Assembly: GCA_029932445.1 (NCBI GenBank)
Contig: JAOZQB010000189.1
Coordinates: 1-5,689 of the forward strand
Source of the DNA: Bacteroidales bacterium
Lineage (GTDB): Bacteria; Bacteroidota; Bacteroidia; Bacteroidales; JAADGE01
Length of the DNA stretch: 5,689 nt
Direction of reading: 5' to 3'
The stretch's first letter is position 1, and every line of letters starts with the position of its first letter. This document shows positions 5,614 to 5,689 of the stretch, one piece after another. Below the pieces are notes generated by a model. That model had not been told where the DNA came from. It was given only the letters and a program-made list of their open reading frames with translations, and ran no database searches. Position numbers and translations under genes: made by a program.

Positions 5614-5688
5614 TGGGCGATACAGGAGTCGAACCTGTGACCCCTTGGGTGTAAACCAAGTGCTCTGAACCAACTGAGCTAATCGCCC
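5614..5688 (-). tRNA. tRNA-Val (anticodon UAC)
   Basis: A 75-nt cloverleaf on the minus strand. Acceptor arms GGGCGAT (5688-5682) and ATCGCCC (5621-5615) pair fully, with discriminator A at 5614. The D stem is GCTC/GAGC with AGTTGGTTCA as loop. The anticodon stem CTTGG/CCAAG holds loop TTTACAC with anticodon TAC at 5653-5651, which reads valine GUN codons. The variable loop is GGGTC, and the T arm is ACAGG-TTCGACT-CCTGT. CCA is not encoded (CAA follows the discriminator), so it must be added by the CCA-adding enzyme. The gene is complete, with one base to spare at the window edge; further tRNAs may lie beyond. Confidence 0.97.
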
Positions 5689-5689
5689 T

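Noticed and set aside
5614..5688. tRNA 3' end as a phage or island attachment site
   Set aside because: No second copy of the tRNA end, integrase or mobile gene is present in the window; the adjacent sequence is a terminator and a normal promoter.

Overview
The window looks like chromosomal backbone DNA from a member of the Bacteroidota. It is AT-rich, no start codon has a Shine-Dalgarno sequence, and several intergenic regions carry the TAnnTTTG -7 box typical of this phylum. The protein motifs also fit, for example the Fur CDPRIQ...HSLYF pattern. I cannot narrow the organism below phylum or order with confidence.

Layout. Positions 1-221 (minus) hold the N-terminus of an FAD-binding oxidoreductase that runs off the left edge. 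A divergent intergenic region (222-333) follows, with one candidate promoter facing each way. Then come three co-directional plus-strand genes: a long RelA/SpoT homologue (334-2511), a Fur-family regulator (2565-3017) and adenylosuccinate synthetase purA (3099-4361). A 166-bp convergent spacer (4362-4527) contains nested inverted repeats and no gene. On the minus strand at the right are a membrane polyferredoxin of the NapH/CcoG type (4528-5532) and, upstream of it, tRNA-Val(UAC) (5614-5688). The tRNA terminator is followed immediately by the polyferredoxin promoter.

How the genes relate. The rel-fur-purA block links three kinds of physiological control: the (p)ppGpp alarmone, metal homeostasis, and the GTP-consuming committed step of AMP synthesis. 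PurA is a known target of ppGpp in E. coli, so rel and purA are a plausible functional pair. Co-transcription is inferred from short same-strand gaps (53 and 81 bp).

Most notable observations. (1) The Rel protein keeps the hydrolase metal ligands but has Val-Lys where the catalytic Glu-Asp pair normally sits, and its synthetase domain has lost several conserved residues near the substrate site. This suggests a hydrolase-dead, possibly specialised paralogue. (2) A 13-bp perfect inverted repeat brackets purA almost exactly, with a third copy at the end of the convergent gene. (3) A hairpin in the convergent spacer pairs fully only as minus-strand RNA. (4) A perfect Bacteroidota promoter overlaps the longest-frame TTG start of the polyferredoxin and moves its start to an internal ATG. 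I see no CRISPR array, insertion sequence, phage gene or defence system, and no clear evidence of a wholly new system.
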